This document shows positions 7,819 through 16,507 of a DNA stretch of 64,000 nt, piece by piece. Numbering within the stretch: position 1 is the first letter of the stretch; each line of letters opens with the position of its first letter. Source of the stretch: Roseovarius litorisediminis (GTDB lineage: Bacteria; Pseudomonadota; Alphaproteobacteria; Rhodobacterales; Rhodobacteraceae); contig NZ_FWFL01000011.1 of assembly GCF_900172295.1 (NCBI RefSeq), positions 1 to 64,000 on the forward strand. The letters are read 5' to 3'. Made by a program: the position numbers and the translations under genes. The notes beneath the pieces are model-generated. The model made no database searches. It was not told the origin of the DNA and saw nothing but the letters and a program-made list of their open reading frames with translations.

Positions 7819-8283
7819 ATGAAAGTTCAAGCTGGAGAGTTCAAGGAGCACAGATTGTTTGCAGATACCAAGTTCGCAAGAGGCTTGTGGCGGTCGGGTA
7901 TGGGCGCATCTTGTGCCTTGCTTACTTTGCTATTTGGAGGCATCGCATCCTACTGTAGTGCACAAGAATTGGGACTTCGGTCAGATATAACTCTCCAACG
8001 CTTTCACGATTGGCAAAATCCCTTCGCTGATCGTTCATTAGTTTTCAAAGACTATGGCCAACCCAGAAGTGCGCTCAACGAAGCGTACATATACGAGTTT
8101 CCGGAAATTAGTGAAAAAGAGCTTGGCGTTTTCCAACTACGCGAAAACGGGGGCGTCTGTGTTGGATTCACAAACAAAAACAACGACTGCGACCTTTACA
8201 TTCGCAAGAATGAATTGTTTTTGCTACGCCACGAAAGTGAAGGGCGTCTTCCTACGATTCTGGAGTTTAGCGTGAAACCTTAA
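7819..8283 (+). CDS. Hypothetical exported protein
   Basis: A protein of up to 154 residues. A hydrophobic stretch, CALLTLLFGGIASYCSA, is followed by QE and fits a signal peptide. An alternative ATG at 7900 would give a more usual signal-peptide length (127 residues). The mature part is soluble, contains two cysteines (GGVCVGF and NNDCDLY) that could form a disulfide, and ends in a regular beta-like pattern. I recognise no family. The orphan location between degraded loci and the AT-rich codon use suggest an accessory gene. Function is unknown. Confidence 0.55.
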   Translation: MKVQAGEFKEHRLFADTKFARGLWRSGMGASCALLTLLFGGIASYCSAQELGLRSDITLQRFHDWQNPFADRSLVFKDYGQPRSALNEAYIYEFPEISEKELGVFQLRENGGVCVGFTNKNNDCDLYIRKNELFLLRHESEGRLPTILEFSVKP

Positions 8284-8340
8284 TCCGGCGGCTTTCGGGA
8301 CGAGGTTCAAACTTGACCCGCCGCACTGCCGCAAGTCGGC

Positions 8341-8727
8341 TTCGAGCCCATTTTTCCGGATGCTGCGTCAGGTCTGAAAGCCGAGATGAATGGTGTTAAA
8401 TATAAGGTCAATGCGAGCGGGAATTTTGTGGGCAACACTGCCGACGCGGATTACCGGGGCACATTCGCGGGTCTGGGCATTGCCAGATTGCCAACCTATC
8501 TGGTCGCCGCCAAGATTGCCTCGGGTGAACTGATCCGGGTGCTGTCGGGCTATACGCAAGACCATGCGGCTGTCGCCCTTACATTTGCCGACAACCGGAA
8601 TCTGGCCCCCAGGACCCGAGCATTCGTTGATTTTCTGGTAGTTCATTTCAACAAAATGCGTGCCGGTGTTGAGGACGGATGCAGGTTCCCGCAGGCCTTA
8701 CACAGAAACGCGCGACAACAGCTCTGA
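8341..8727 (+). pseudogene. LysR-type regulator, C-terminal remnant
   Basis: The frame reads YKVNASGNFVGNTADA, then GLGIARLPTYLVAAKIASGE and TQDHAAVALTFADNRNLAPR. This is the end of a LysR substrate-binding domain, including the GLGIA.LP motif and the closing FVDFL helix. The N-terminal winged helix and most of the effector domain are absent, and the TADADYRGTF segment looks damaged compared with family members. It lies tail-to-tail with urtE and overlaps its end by 30 bases. It is non-functional as a DNA-binding regulator. Confidence 0.72.
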
Positions 8728-9393
8728 TTTCGACGTCTGTTGTTTGTCCCCTGACAGGGTTACCTCACCGCGGCGCAAAACGATAAATTGATCAGCCAGA
8801 TCATAGGCGAATTCAAAATACTGTTCGACCAGCACAATCGCCATTTCCCCCTGATCGCGCAGATGGCGTATCACATTGCCGATCTGTTGAATGATATTGG
8901 GTTGAATGCCCTCGGTCGGTTCGTCCAGTAGCAGCAGTTTGGGTCGCGTGATCAGGGCCCGGGCAATGGCCAACTGTTGTTGTTGCCCGCCTGACAGGTC
9001 CCCGCCGCGCCGACCTTGCATTTCCTTTAGCACGGGGAAAAGCTCGAACATCTCTTCGGGCACGCTATGATCCGCAGCCGGGAGGCAGCTAAAGCCGGTT
9101 TCCAGATTTTCCCGCACTGAGAGGAGCGGAAAAATCTCGCGCCCTTGTGGGACATAGCCGATGCCCTTGCGCGCCAGAAGATGCGCAGGCAGCACGCCCA
9201 GTGCCTCACCATCCAACGTCATTGACCCAGCTGATCGGGGATGCGTGCCCGAGATTGCCTTGATCAGGCTGGTCTTGCCGACCCCATTGGTGCCCATGAC
9301 ACAGGTAACTTGCCCCTGCCCGGCCTGCATGGAAATGCCGTTCAGAATCTGGGAATGGCCGTAGTGAAGCGTCAGGTTTTCAATGCTCAGCAT
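8698..9393 (-). CDS. urtE: Urea ABC transporter ATP-binding protein UrtE
   Basis: A 231-residue ABC ATPase of the LivF/UrtE type: Walker A GTNGVGKTSL, signature LSGGQQQQLAIARAL and Walker B LLLLDEPTEGIQPNI. The EGIQPNI wording after Walker B is characteristic of UrtE. It forms the cytoplasmic motor with UrtD for the UrtBC channel. It is the last gene of the minus-strand urt operon, three bases after urtD, and points away from the urease genes. Complete and ordinary in length. Confidence 0.93.
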   Translation of the reverse strand: MLSIENLTLHYGHSQILNGISMQAGQGQVTCVMGTNGVGKTSLIKAISGTHPRSAGSMTLDGEALGVLPAHLLARKGIGYVPQGREIFPLLSVRENLETGFSCLPAADHSVPEEMFELFPVLKEMQGRRGGDLSGGQQQQLAIARALITRPKLLLLDEPTEGIQPNIIQQIGNVIRHLRDQGEMAIVLVEQYFEFAYDLADQFIVLRRGEVTLSGDKQQTSKSELLSRVSV

Positions 9394-9396
9394 CTG

Positions 9397-10137
9397 TTAT
9401 CGCCCCAAATAGACGTCGATGACGTTCTGATTAGTGGTCACATGGTCCAGACTGCCTTCGGCCAGTACCGCGCCTTCGTGCAAAACCGTCACCTTGCAAT
9501 TGAGGCGGCGGACGAACTCCATGTCGTGTTCGACAACGACAACGGCGCGTGTCTTAGCCGCTTCGACCAGAATATTGGTGGTGTGCTCGCGCTCGGCGGG
9601 GGTCATGCCGGCGGCGGGCTCGTCAACCAGCAAGAGGCGCGGCTCTTGTGCCAGCAGCATGCCGATCTCAAGCCATTGTTTTTGACCGTGGCTAAGTTCG
9701 CCTGATTTGCGCCAAAGCGCGTCATGAAGGCCTATTTCTTCGGCCAATGCCTCAACGCGTGCCAGATCCTTGGCCGTTGGTTTATAAAAAAGCACGGCAA
9801 ACGGCCCGCGCTTGTTGCGCAGCGCCATCAACAGGTTTTCATGGACTGTCTGATCCTCGAAAACTGTTGGTTTCTGAAATTTGCGCCCCACGCCTTCGCG
9901 TGCAATGCGCGCCTCGGACATGCCACGCAATGAAATGCTTTTTTCGCCCCAGATGATGCGCCCTTGGTCGGGTTTGGTCTTGCCGGTGACAATGTCCATG
10001 AATGTGGTCTTGCCGGCGCCATTGGGGCCGATGATGGCGCGCATTTCGGCGGGCCCGATACGAAACGACAGGTTGTTGATGGCGCGGAACCCGTCAAATG
10101 TGACCGAGACGCCAGAGACTTCCAACAAGGTGCTCAT
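9397..10137 (-). CDS. urtD: Urea ABC transporter ATP-binding protein UrtD
   Basis: A 246-residue LivG/UrtD-type ATPase with Walker A GPNGAGKTTFMDIVTGK, signature LSHGQKQWLEIGMLL and Walker B LLLVDEPAAGMTPAE. The LSHGQKQWLEIGM signature is the UrtD variant of the usual LSGGQ. It pairs with UrtE to energise urea uptake. Its start overlaps the end of urtC by four bases, which indicates coupled translation. Confidence 0.94.
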   Translation of the reverse strand: MSTLLEVSGVSVTFDGFRAINNLSFRIGPAEMRAIIGPNGAGKTTFMDIVTGKTKPDQGRIIWGEKSISLRGMSEARIAREGVGRKFQKPTVFEDQTVHENLLMALRNKRGPFAVLFYKPTAKDLARVEALAEEIGLHDALWRKSGELSHGQKQWLEIGMLLAQEPRLLLVDEPAAGMTPAEREHTTNILVEAAKTRAVVVVEHDMEFVRRLNCKVTVLHEGAVLAEGSLDHVTTNQNVIDVYLGR

Positions 10138-11366
10138 TCGTTGGCCTCCCGTTCGCGCAGGGCGCCTGCGTCAGGTCCAAGATCTGCGCCATGCCGGTTG
10201 GGCCACTTGCGGCTGCCGGCAAGGTCGAACAGCCCGGCAATGCCCTTGGGGGCGAAGAGCGTGACAAGCACAAACGAGAGGCCCAGAACGATCAGCCACC
10301 AATCCACCCATTTGATGGTGTAAAACCCCAGCGAAATATCCGGCGCCTGACCGCCTGTGAACCAAGAGGAAACAAGGCTGACGAAGCCAGCCCCAATCAC
10401 CGCGCCATAAAGTCGGCCACGCCCGCCAATAGCGACCCAAACGGCCAGATAAATTGAGGCTATGGGGGCAATCTCGGCGGGGTTGATAATGCCCGCTTGT
10501 GGATAATAAAGCGCCCCGGCAATGCCTGCGATACAGGCGGTGACTGTGAACAGCGCCAGTTTATAGCTTTCAACCGAATACCCAAGAAACCGCACGCGCG
10601 CCTCGTCATCACGAATACCGCGAATGACCGAGCCGAATTTGCCTGAAACGACCCATGCGGCCAGCAGATAACCCAACCCAAGGGCAAGCGCCGAGGCCCA
10701 GAGAAACCAGATTGAGACCACATCCTGTGCAACAGCGTCGAGACCGGGTAGGTTTTGCAGGCCCGAGAGGCCGTTGTTGCCACGCAATCCGCTGTCGTTC
10801 TGGAACAGGTAAAGCGACAGGGCCAGGGTCATTGCCTGTGTCAGGATCGACAGGTACACCCCGGCCACCCGGCTGCGAAAGGCAAGCCAGCCGAAGACAA
10901 AAGCCAAAACGCCCGGCACCAGAACCACCAGAACAAGTTGCAGCACCAGACTATCGGCAAAGGCCCAGATCAGTGGAAATTCCGAACTGCCGACAACACC
11001 AAAGATCTGGTGGCCGATGGCATCGGTTATCTCTTCTGCTGTGGGCGGGATTGGTGCGTCGGACATTGAGCTGATGACGATGTCGCGCGTGCGCTCATAC
11101 ATAAGCCACATGCCAATCATATACCCGCCAAGCCCGAAGAACGCGAAATGCCCCAGCGATAGAATGCCGGCATAGCCCCAGACAAGATCCATCGCGATCG
11201 CGACCAGACCAAGGCACAGGGTTTTGCCCAGAGTTTTCACAAAACTGGTCGAGATCAGGCCAAGGCCAAATGCCTCGGAAAGGACGGTGACCATGATGGT
11301 GAAAATTGCCAAAGCCGCCAGAAAGATCAGGGTCGAGGGGTTGCGCATGAGAAAGCTGTTTTTCAT
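10134..11366 (-). CDS. urtC: Urea ABC transporter permease UrtC
   Basis: A 410-residue LivM-type permease with about ten hydrophobic segments. Motifs include DLVWGYAGILSLGHFAFFGLG near residue 60, RGIRDDEARVRFLGY in the cytoplasmic coupling loop and YLAVWVAIGGRGRLYGAVIG near the C-terminus. It is longer than ordinary LivM because of an insertion around residues 85-125, usual for UrtC. It forms the membrane channel with UrtB, four bases downstream of that gene. Confidence 0.93.
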   Translation of the reverse strand: MKNSFLMRNPSTLIFLAALAIFTIMVTVLSEAFGLGLISTSFVKTLGKTLCLGLVAIAMDLVWGYAGILSLGHFAFFGLGGYMIGMWLMYERTRDIVISSMSDAPIPPTAEEITDAIGHQIFGVVGSSEFPLIWAFADSLVLQLVLVVLVPGVLAFVFGWLAFRSRVAGVYLSILTQAMTLALSLYLFQNDSGLRGNNGLSGLQNLPGLDAVAQDVVSIWFLWASALALGLGYLLAAWVVSGKFGSVIRGIRDDEARVRFLGYSVESYKLALFTVTACIAGIAGALYYPQAGIINPAEIAPIASIYLAVWVAIGGRGRLYGAVIGAGFVSLVSSWFTGGQAPDISLGFYTIKWVDWWLIVLGLSFVLVTLFAPKGIAGLFDLAGSRKWPNRHGADLGPDAGALREREANE

Positions 11367-11370
11367 GGGT

Positions 11371-13323
11371 TTAATCCCCTGCCGCGCGACCTTTGAGGGC
11401 GATAATGCCCCTTGGCCGGAACTGGATGAAAATGATGATGAAGATGATCATGAACGTCTGCGCGGCAAGTGTATTTGAGGGGTTGAACCATTCGATGCCT
11501 TTTTGCAGGAAGCCAATCATCGCCGCCCCGGCCAAGGTGCCCCAGATATTTCCGACACCCCCGACAACCACGGTCATGAAGCTTTGCACGATATAATCGT
11601 TCCCCAATTCCGAGGTCACTTTGGCAAACAGACCGATGGCAACCCCGGCAACCCCGGCGATGCCCGACCCTAATCCAAAGGTCAGCATATTCACCCGGTT
11701 GGGGTTAATGCCCATACTGGCTGCCATGCGTGGGTTTTGCGTGACAGCGCGGGTTTCCAGCCCCAATCGGGTGCGCCGCATGATGAACAGGAATATTGCA
11801 AGAAAGCTTATCGCGAGGATGAAAATCGCAATTCGGATATAGCTGATCGAAACAACATCGTTCAAAACCCATGCGCCATCCAGCCATTCAGGGGATGTCA
11901 AAGGGAGGGCCTGCGTGCCAAAGATGTTCTTGGCCAACTGTTGCAACGCGATGGAAATGCCGAACGTGGCAAGCAGGGTTTCGAGCGGTCGATTATAGAG
12001 CCACCGGATCACCAGCCGCTCCATCGCAACACCCGCGGCGAAGGTCACAACAAAGGCCATCGGGATTGCAACAAGGATGCTGGCGGTGTGGTTCGGGATC
12101 AGCTGCTGAATCACATAACCGGTATAGGCGCCCATCATGATGAATTCACCGTGGGCCATGTTGATGACCCCCATCACGCCAAAGGTAATGGCAAGGCCGA
12201 TGGCCGCGAGAAAATAGATCGACGCCAGTGACAGCCCGTCAAGGATGAGATCCAGTGACTGATTCATGCCGACGTTCAACAGGATGTCCTCCAACGCCTC
12301 GGAGGCCGCCAGGGTGACCGGGCGGGAGGGCTCGTTATAGATCTCGACAAACTGATGTGCGTCAAGGTGCGCCTTAATCTCTGCGCTGGTTGGGTCTGGC
12401 TCGGCCAGGCCTTGCGCAACCAATGCCGCGTATGCGCGTGCGCGCGCCTCGGGTTGGTTCAGATCCTCTAGCGCGACGCCGCCGACCTCTTGCTCAGAAA
12501 TATGCGTGCCAAGCGTTGCGCGGATCTCGGCCTGATCTATCCGGGCCGGGGCCAGACCGGCGGTGACCAAGAGGTCATAGGCGGCTTCGGTTGAGATATC
12601 TTCACCGGGCGCAAGCCTGCGGGCAAGGTTCAACCCCTCGGGGGCCTCTCCTGCAAAAACCTCTGTTCTGGTTTCCAGAAGCGGGTTCAACGTGGCCCGC
12701 AGATCAACACCCAAATCCCCCGACATGTCTGAAATCGCGGCCACTCTTGCGCTTTCATCGCTATCATAGGCGATCGTCAACAGCCGCTCTGCGCGGCGTT
12801 TCTTGGCCTTCAGATCCGCGTCCGTCTCGGTGTCGATCGAGGCGCGCAATGGCGCCAGCAATTCAGAACTCGGGTTGCGTTCTATCGAAGTCAGTGCGGC
12901 AAGCCTGCGCGCCGGGTCGCTGTCCTGAAGCTGAAACGTCACCAAGGCCGAGCCGATCAGCGCACGAACACCACTGTTTGGTTTGATTTGCTTCAGATCG
13001 GCTTTGTCGGCTTCGCCAAGGGTTTCGCCGCTATCGAAATCAAAAAGAATATAAGACCCTTCAGCGGTTTCTTTGGCGCGAAAGAACAGCCCGTCAGACT
13101 TGCGCTGCCAGATGTCCTTGCTCTGCCATGCCTGCAAAACATCCTGAGCCTGTGTCAGCCCGCTATCTGATATGGCTGCAATCGCAGGGGCGATTGTCAT
13201 GCGCGAGCTTTTCGTGATCAGCGCGCTGTGGTCTTGCAAGATGTCCTGCATAGGCGCCTCTTGTGACAGGGCGAGCGTGCAGGTCATCAGCAAGGCCAGA
13301 CCAGCCAATATCAGTCGTTTCAT
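11371..13323 (-). CDS. urtB: Urea ABC transporter permease UrtB with long N-terminal domain
   Basis: A 650-residue protein. A signal-peptide-like start (MKRLILAGLALLMTCTLALS) leads into an about 330-residue exported region of helical, HEAT-like character (repeated ARRLAAL and ARVAAI segments). A LivH-type permease of about 290 residues follows, with GVMGVINMAHGEFIMMGAY and a GVGNIWGTLAGA coupling motif. UrtB proteins commonly carry such an extension, although plain LivH permeases do not; its role is unclear. The gene lies between urtA, 64 bases upstream across a hairpin, and urtC. Confidence 0.93.
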   Translation of the reverse strand: MKRLILAGLALLMTCTLALSQEAPMQDILQDHSALITKSSRMTIAPAIAAISDSGLTQAQDVLQAWQSKDIWQRKSDGLFFRAKETAEGSYILFDFDSGETLGEADKADLKQIKPNSGVRALIGSALVTFQLQDSDPARRLAALTSIERNPSSELLAPLRASIDTETDADLKAKKRRAERLLTIAYDSDESARVAAISDMSGDLGVDLRATLNPLLETRTEVFAGEAPEGLNLARRLAPGEDISTEAAYDLLVTAGLAPARIDQAEIRATLGTHISEQEVGGVALEDLNQPEARARAYAALVAQGLAEPDPTSAEIKAHLDAHQFVEIYNEPSRPVTLAASEALEDILLNVGMNQSLDLILDGLSLASIYFLAAIGLAITFGVMGVINMAHGEFIMMGAYTGYVIQQLIPNHTASILVAIPMAFVVTFAAGVAMERLVIRWLYNRPLETLLATFGISIALQQLAKNIFGTQALPLTSPEWLDGAWVLNDVVSISYIRIAIFILAISFLAIFLFIMRRTRLGLETRAVTQNPRMAASMGINPNRVNMLTFGLGSGIAGVAGVAIGLFAKVTSELGNDYIVQSFMTVVVGGVGNIWGTLAGAAMIGFLQKGIEWFNPSNTLAAQTFMIIFIIIFIQFRPRGIIALKGRAAGD

Positions 13324-13344
13324 GGAATCTGCGCCCCTAAAGAT

Positions 13345-13371
13345 CCGGAAGGGGCAAGCCGCCCCCTCCGG
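13345..13371 (-). promoter_or_regulatory. Hairpin between urtA and urtB
   Basis: Arms CCGGAAGGGGC (13345-13355) and GCCCCCTCCGG (13361-13371) pair with one wobble on the transcribed minus strand. It follows the urtA stop and precedes urtB, with no clean T-run. It probably protects urtA mRNA or lowers downstream transcription, giving more binding protein than permease. Confidence 0.6.
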
Positions 13372-13387
13372 TCATGGTTTCGTGCGA

Positions 13388-14668
13388 TCAGTAGTTCGAA
13401 AGTGTCTGGACGCAGGTCTTGGTCTTGGTGTTGTACATCCCGCAGCCCAGATCTTTCCAATCCGACATCAGGACCGCGCTTTCGGGCAGGTAATCCGTCC
13501 AGGCGTCGCCGGGCACTTCGCTTGTCTGACTGATGATATCGAACTGTCCATCAGCCTGAATTTCCCCGATCAGGACCGGTTTCGCCAGATGGTGGTTGGG
13601 AAGCATCACGGCAGTGCCGCCGGTCAGGTTGGGAAACTCCTGCCCGTACATTGCCGCACGCACGGCATCGACATCAGTCGAGCCTGCCGCCGCCGCTGCA
13701 TTCACCCACATGTTAAAGCCGATATAATGCGCTTCCATCGGGTCATTGGTCACACGCTCGGCTCCCATCCTGGTTTTCCAGGCGTCGATGAATGCCGTAT
13801 TTGCTTCGGCCTCGGCTGACTGGAAATAGTTCCAGGCCGCGAGATGGCCAACCAGGTTCGAGGTGTCCAGCCCCGACAGCTCTTCTTCGCCTACCGAGAA
13901 GGCAACAACGGGGATGTCATCAGCAGAAATTCCGGCAGCCGCCAATTCTTTATAGAACCCGATATTTGCGTCACCATTGATGGTTGAAATCACACCAACC
14001 TTCTTGCCGTCAGCGCCCAACGCCACCACGTCAGCCACAATTTTGGACCAGTCCGAATGACCGAACGGTGTGTAGTTTACAAAGATATCGTCATTCGAAA
14101 CACCTTTAGATTTCAGATAGCTTGCAAGGATATTGTTGGTCGTCCGGGGATAGACATAGTCCGTTCCCAGCAAGGCGAATTTCTCAACACCCAACTCTTC
14201 AATAAAGTAATCAGTCGCCGGGATGGCCTGCTGGTTCGGGGCAGCACCGGTGTAGAATACGTTTTTCGAACTTTCCTCGCCCTCGTATTGAACGGGATAG
14301 AACAGCAGGCCGTTCAGCTCTTCGATGACAGGCAGGACCGATTTGCGGCTGACGCTGGTCCAGTTGCCAAAGATGACGTCAACATCATGCACGGTCAGAA
14401 GTTCACGGGCTTTCTCGGCAAACAGCGGCCAATCGGATGCGGGATCGACGACGACGGCCTCAAGCTCACACCCAAGCACACCGCCTTTTGCGTTTTGCTG
14501 ATCAATCAGCATCAGCATGGTGTCTTTGAGCGTGGTTTCAGAAATCGCCATGGTGCCTGAAAGCGAATGAAGGACACCGACCTTGATCGGGCAATCGGCG
14601 GCGAAAGCCGGGGCAGTGAGACCGGCCAGTGCAAGTGTCCCTGCCAGAGTAGAATTCAGAAGTTTCAT
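13388..14668 (-). CDS. urtA: Urea ABC transporter substrate-binding protein UrtA
   Basis: The ATG at 14668 follows a GAGGAG ribosome site and gives a 426-residue preprotein with signal peptide MKLLNSTLAGTLALAGLTAP. The longer upstream open frame lacks such a site. The mature protein begins ADCPIKVGVLHSLSGTMAI, the amide-binding type I periplasmic fold, with the FGNWTSVSRKSVLP and VQYEGEESSKNVFYTGAAPN segments typical of urea/short-chain amide binders. It captures urea in the periplasm for UrtBCDE. It is the first gene of the minus-strand operon, divergent from the urease operon. Confidence 0.95.
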   Translation of the reverse strand: MKLLNSTLAGTLALAGLTAPAFAADCPIKVGVLHSLSGTMAISETTLKDTMLMLIDQQNAKGGVLGCELEAVVVDPASDWPLFAEKARELLTVHDVDVIFGNWTSVSRKSVLPVIEELNGLLFYPVQYEGEESSKNVFYTGAAPNQQAIPATDYFIEELGVEKFALLGTDYVYPRTTNNILASYLKSKGVSNDDIFVNYTPFGHSDWSKIVADVVALGADGKKVGVISTINGDANIGFYKELAAAGISADDIPVVAFSVGEEELSGLDTSNLVGHLAAWNYFQSAEAEANTAFIDAWKTRMGAERVTNDPMEAHYIGFNMWVNAAAAAGSTDVDAVRAAMYGQEFPNLTGGTAVMLPNHHLAKPVLIGEIQADGQFDIISQTSEVPGDAWTDYLPESAVLMSDWKDLGCGMYNTKTKTCVQTLSNY

Positions 14669-14841
14669 TGTTTTCTCCTCGCAGGGACCGGGCAGACCAC
14701 CTTGCGCAAACGGGCCAGGTTTCATACCTCTTCCCTGCAACTTGTGTTGCAATCCGTGTGGCGATCGGCGCGAGGTCCAATTCGACTGATCGTCACACAC
14801 CCCCAAAACAGACAGCATATCCGACTCGGGCACTTCAGCGT

Positions 14842-14856
14842 TTCTGCACTGCAGAA
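14842..14856. promoter_or_regulatory. 15-bp palindrome in the urtA-ureD divergent region
   Basis: TTCTGCA-C-TGCAGAA is a perfect inverted repeat (7+1+7). It lies 174 bases upstream of urtA and about 170-200 bases upstream of the likely ureD start, the only sizeable space between the two operons. It would suit an operator for a dimeric regulator shared by both. The regulator is unknown; no sigma-54 promoter with correct GG-N10-GC spacing was found. Confidence 0.4.
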
Positions 14857-15027
14857 TTCAATGCAATCGCTCAGCCAGAATCTTTTGCGACCCCCAGCCT
14901 TTCGCCCAATTATTCATCTTTTGAACCGGGCGGCGCACAGTATTTGGGCAAGGCTAGACATTTGCCGCCCCCGGCATCGCTTGGGAATGACTCGCCGTCC
15001 CCATGTGATGAAAACACAAGCAGCACA

Positions 15028-15888
15028 TTGAGCAACGGGAGAGGGACAATCACTCTGGCGACAACGATATCGGATGCGGGCAGCCCTGCCCTGCAGCCTC
15101 GGGCGATCGGTGCTTTGAGCTTGGCGTCCAAATGCACCCCGCGAGGGGCGGCCTTAGCCGGGCTGCGCCAGTCGGGTGCGATGAGAGCGTTGTTTCCCCG
15201 CCCAAATTCGCCGACGTTGCAAGCGGTCGTGGTAAACACGGCCGGCGGTGTCACCGGCGGTGACGCCTTTTCGCTGACTGCGCGGGCGGGTGAAAACTCA
15301 AGCCTGAGCCTGACAACACAGGCCGCCGAACGCGCCTATCGGGCACAGCCGGGGCAAACCGCCAAGATCCGCAACCGTTTGTGTGTTGACCGCGGTGCGC
15401 GTCTTGACTGGTTGCCACAGGAAACCATTCTATACGATGGCTGTGCGCTGAACCGGTCTTTGCGTGTTGAGATGGCTGAACAGGCCCGTCTTCTACTGGT
15501 CGAGCCCCTGATTTTCGGGCGTTCTGCCATGGGTGAGGTTCTGCGAAACTCCTACTTCATGGACAAAATTGAGGTGCGCAGGCGGGGAACGCCCCTGTTT
15601 CTTGACGCAATGACACTGCAGGGCGATATCACGGCACATATGGCGTCGCCTCATATTGCCGCCGGTGCCGACGCGATGGCTTTGTTGGTTTACGTGTCTC
15701 CCGATGCCGTTGCGCAGTTGGATCCTGTTCGTAAGATGCTGCCTGAAACCGCCGGGGCCAGTTTGATCCATGCCGATCTTCTGACGCTGCGCATCCTGGC
15801 ATCTGACGGCTATGCGTTACGCCAGTCACTTGTTCCCATCCTGCGACACCTCACCAACCAAGCCCTTCCCAGATCATGGATGACCTGA
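15028..15888 (+). CDS. ureD: Urease accessory protein UreD
   Basis: UreD is the scaffold that, with UreF and UreG, delivers nickel to apo-urease. The conserved part runs [12 protein letters not shown], then [33 protein letters not shown] and [14 protein letters not shown]. Starting at TTG 15028 gives 286 residues, the usual length. The start is uncertain: no in-frame ATG or GTG lies near the expected N-terminus, the frame is open far upstream without homology, and a strong GGGAGAGGG (15037-15045) precedes ATC at 15049 and CTG at 15055. ATG 15181 would remove conserved N-terminal sequence. First gene of ureDABCEFG. Confidence 0.9.
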   Translation: MSNGRGTITLATTISDAGSPALQPRAIGALSLASKCTPRGAALAGLRQSGAMRALFPRPNSPTLQAVVVNTAGGVTGGDAFSLTARAGENSSLSLTTQAAERAYRAQPGQTAKIRNRLCVDRGARLDWLPQETILYDGCALNRSLRVEMAEQARLLLVEPLIFGRSAMGEVLRNSYFMDKIEVRRRGTPLFLDAMTLQGDITAHMASPHIAAGADAMALLVYVSPDAVAQLDPVRKMLPETAGASLIHADLLTLRILASDGYALRQSLVPILRHLTNQALPRSWMT

Positions 15889-15889
15889 C

Positions 15890-16192
15890 ATGCAGCTAAC
15901 CCCACGCGAAAAAGACAAGTTATTGATATTTATGGCCGCCGAGGTCGCCCGCAAGCGCCTTGCGCGCGGCGTAAAGCTCAACCACCCCGAGGCAATTGCC
16001 CTGATCACAGACGCGGTTGTCGAGGGCGCGCGCGATGGCCGTAGCGTTGCGGATATGATGGAGGCCGGTGCCGAGGTCATCACCCGTGATCAATGCATGG
16101 AAGGGGTGCCTGAGATGATTCACGACGTGCAGGTCGAAGCGACCTTCCCTGACGGGACCAAGCTTGTCACCGTCCACAATCCTATTCGCTGA
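15890..16192 (+). CDS. ureA: Urease subunit gamma
   Basis: A 100-residue protein with the full UreA pattern: [34 protein letters not shown], the central stretch [12 protein letters not shown], and the C-terminal [13 protein letters not shown]. The smallest structural subunit of urease, it packs with UreB and UreC. It starts one base after the ureD stop. Length and motifs are standard. Confidence 0.97.
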   Translation: MQLTPREKDKLLIFMAAEVARKRLARGVKLNHPEAIALITDAVVEGARDGRSVADMMEAGAEVITRDQCMEGVPEMIHDVQVEATFPDGTKLVTVHNPIR

Positions 16193-16201
16193 GGTGATAT
16201 C

Positions 16202-16507
16202 ATGATTCCCGGAGAGCTTCTTCCCGCCGAAGGCAGCCTGACGCTGAACAGTGGTCGCGATAGTGTAACCTTGATGGTTGCCAATACCGGCGATCGCCCC
16301 GTGCAGGTTGGCAGCCACTATCATTTCGCTGAAACCAACCCGGCGTTGGACTTTGATCGCGAAAAGGCACGCGGGTTTCGGTTGAATATCGCGGCGGGCA
16401 CTGCTGTTCGGTTTGAACCCGGCCAACGGCGCGAGGTAAACCTGATCGCTTTGTCGGGCGCGCGCCGGGTTTATGGGTTCAATCAGGCCGTGATGGGGGA
16501 TCTCTGA
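16202..16507 (+). CDS. ureB: Urease subunit beta
   Basis: A 101-residue Ure[41 protein letters not shown] and [18 protein letters not shown]. This subunit bridges the UreC trimer. The ribosome site GAGGTGATATC lies just upstream. The stop shares one base with the ureC start (TGATG), so translation is coupled. Confidence 0.97.
   Translation: MIPGELLPAEGSLTLNSGRDSVTLMVANTGDRPVQVGSHYHFAETNPALDFDREKARGFRLNIAAGTAVRFEPGQRREVNLIALSGARRVYGFNQAVMGDL

Noticed and set aside
14690-14760. Possible sigma-54 promoters before urtA
   Set aside because: GG and GC elements were found only at 7 or 9 bases apart, not the required 10.
14668-15027. Upstream extension of the ureD frame to 14668
   Set aside because: The extra 120 codons have no similarity to UreD and overlap the urtA start and control region.
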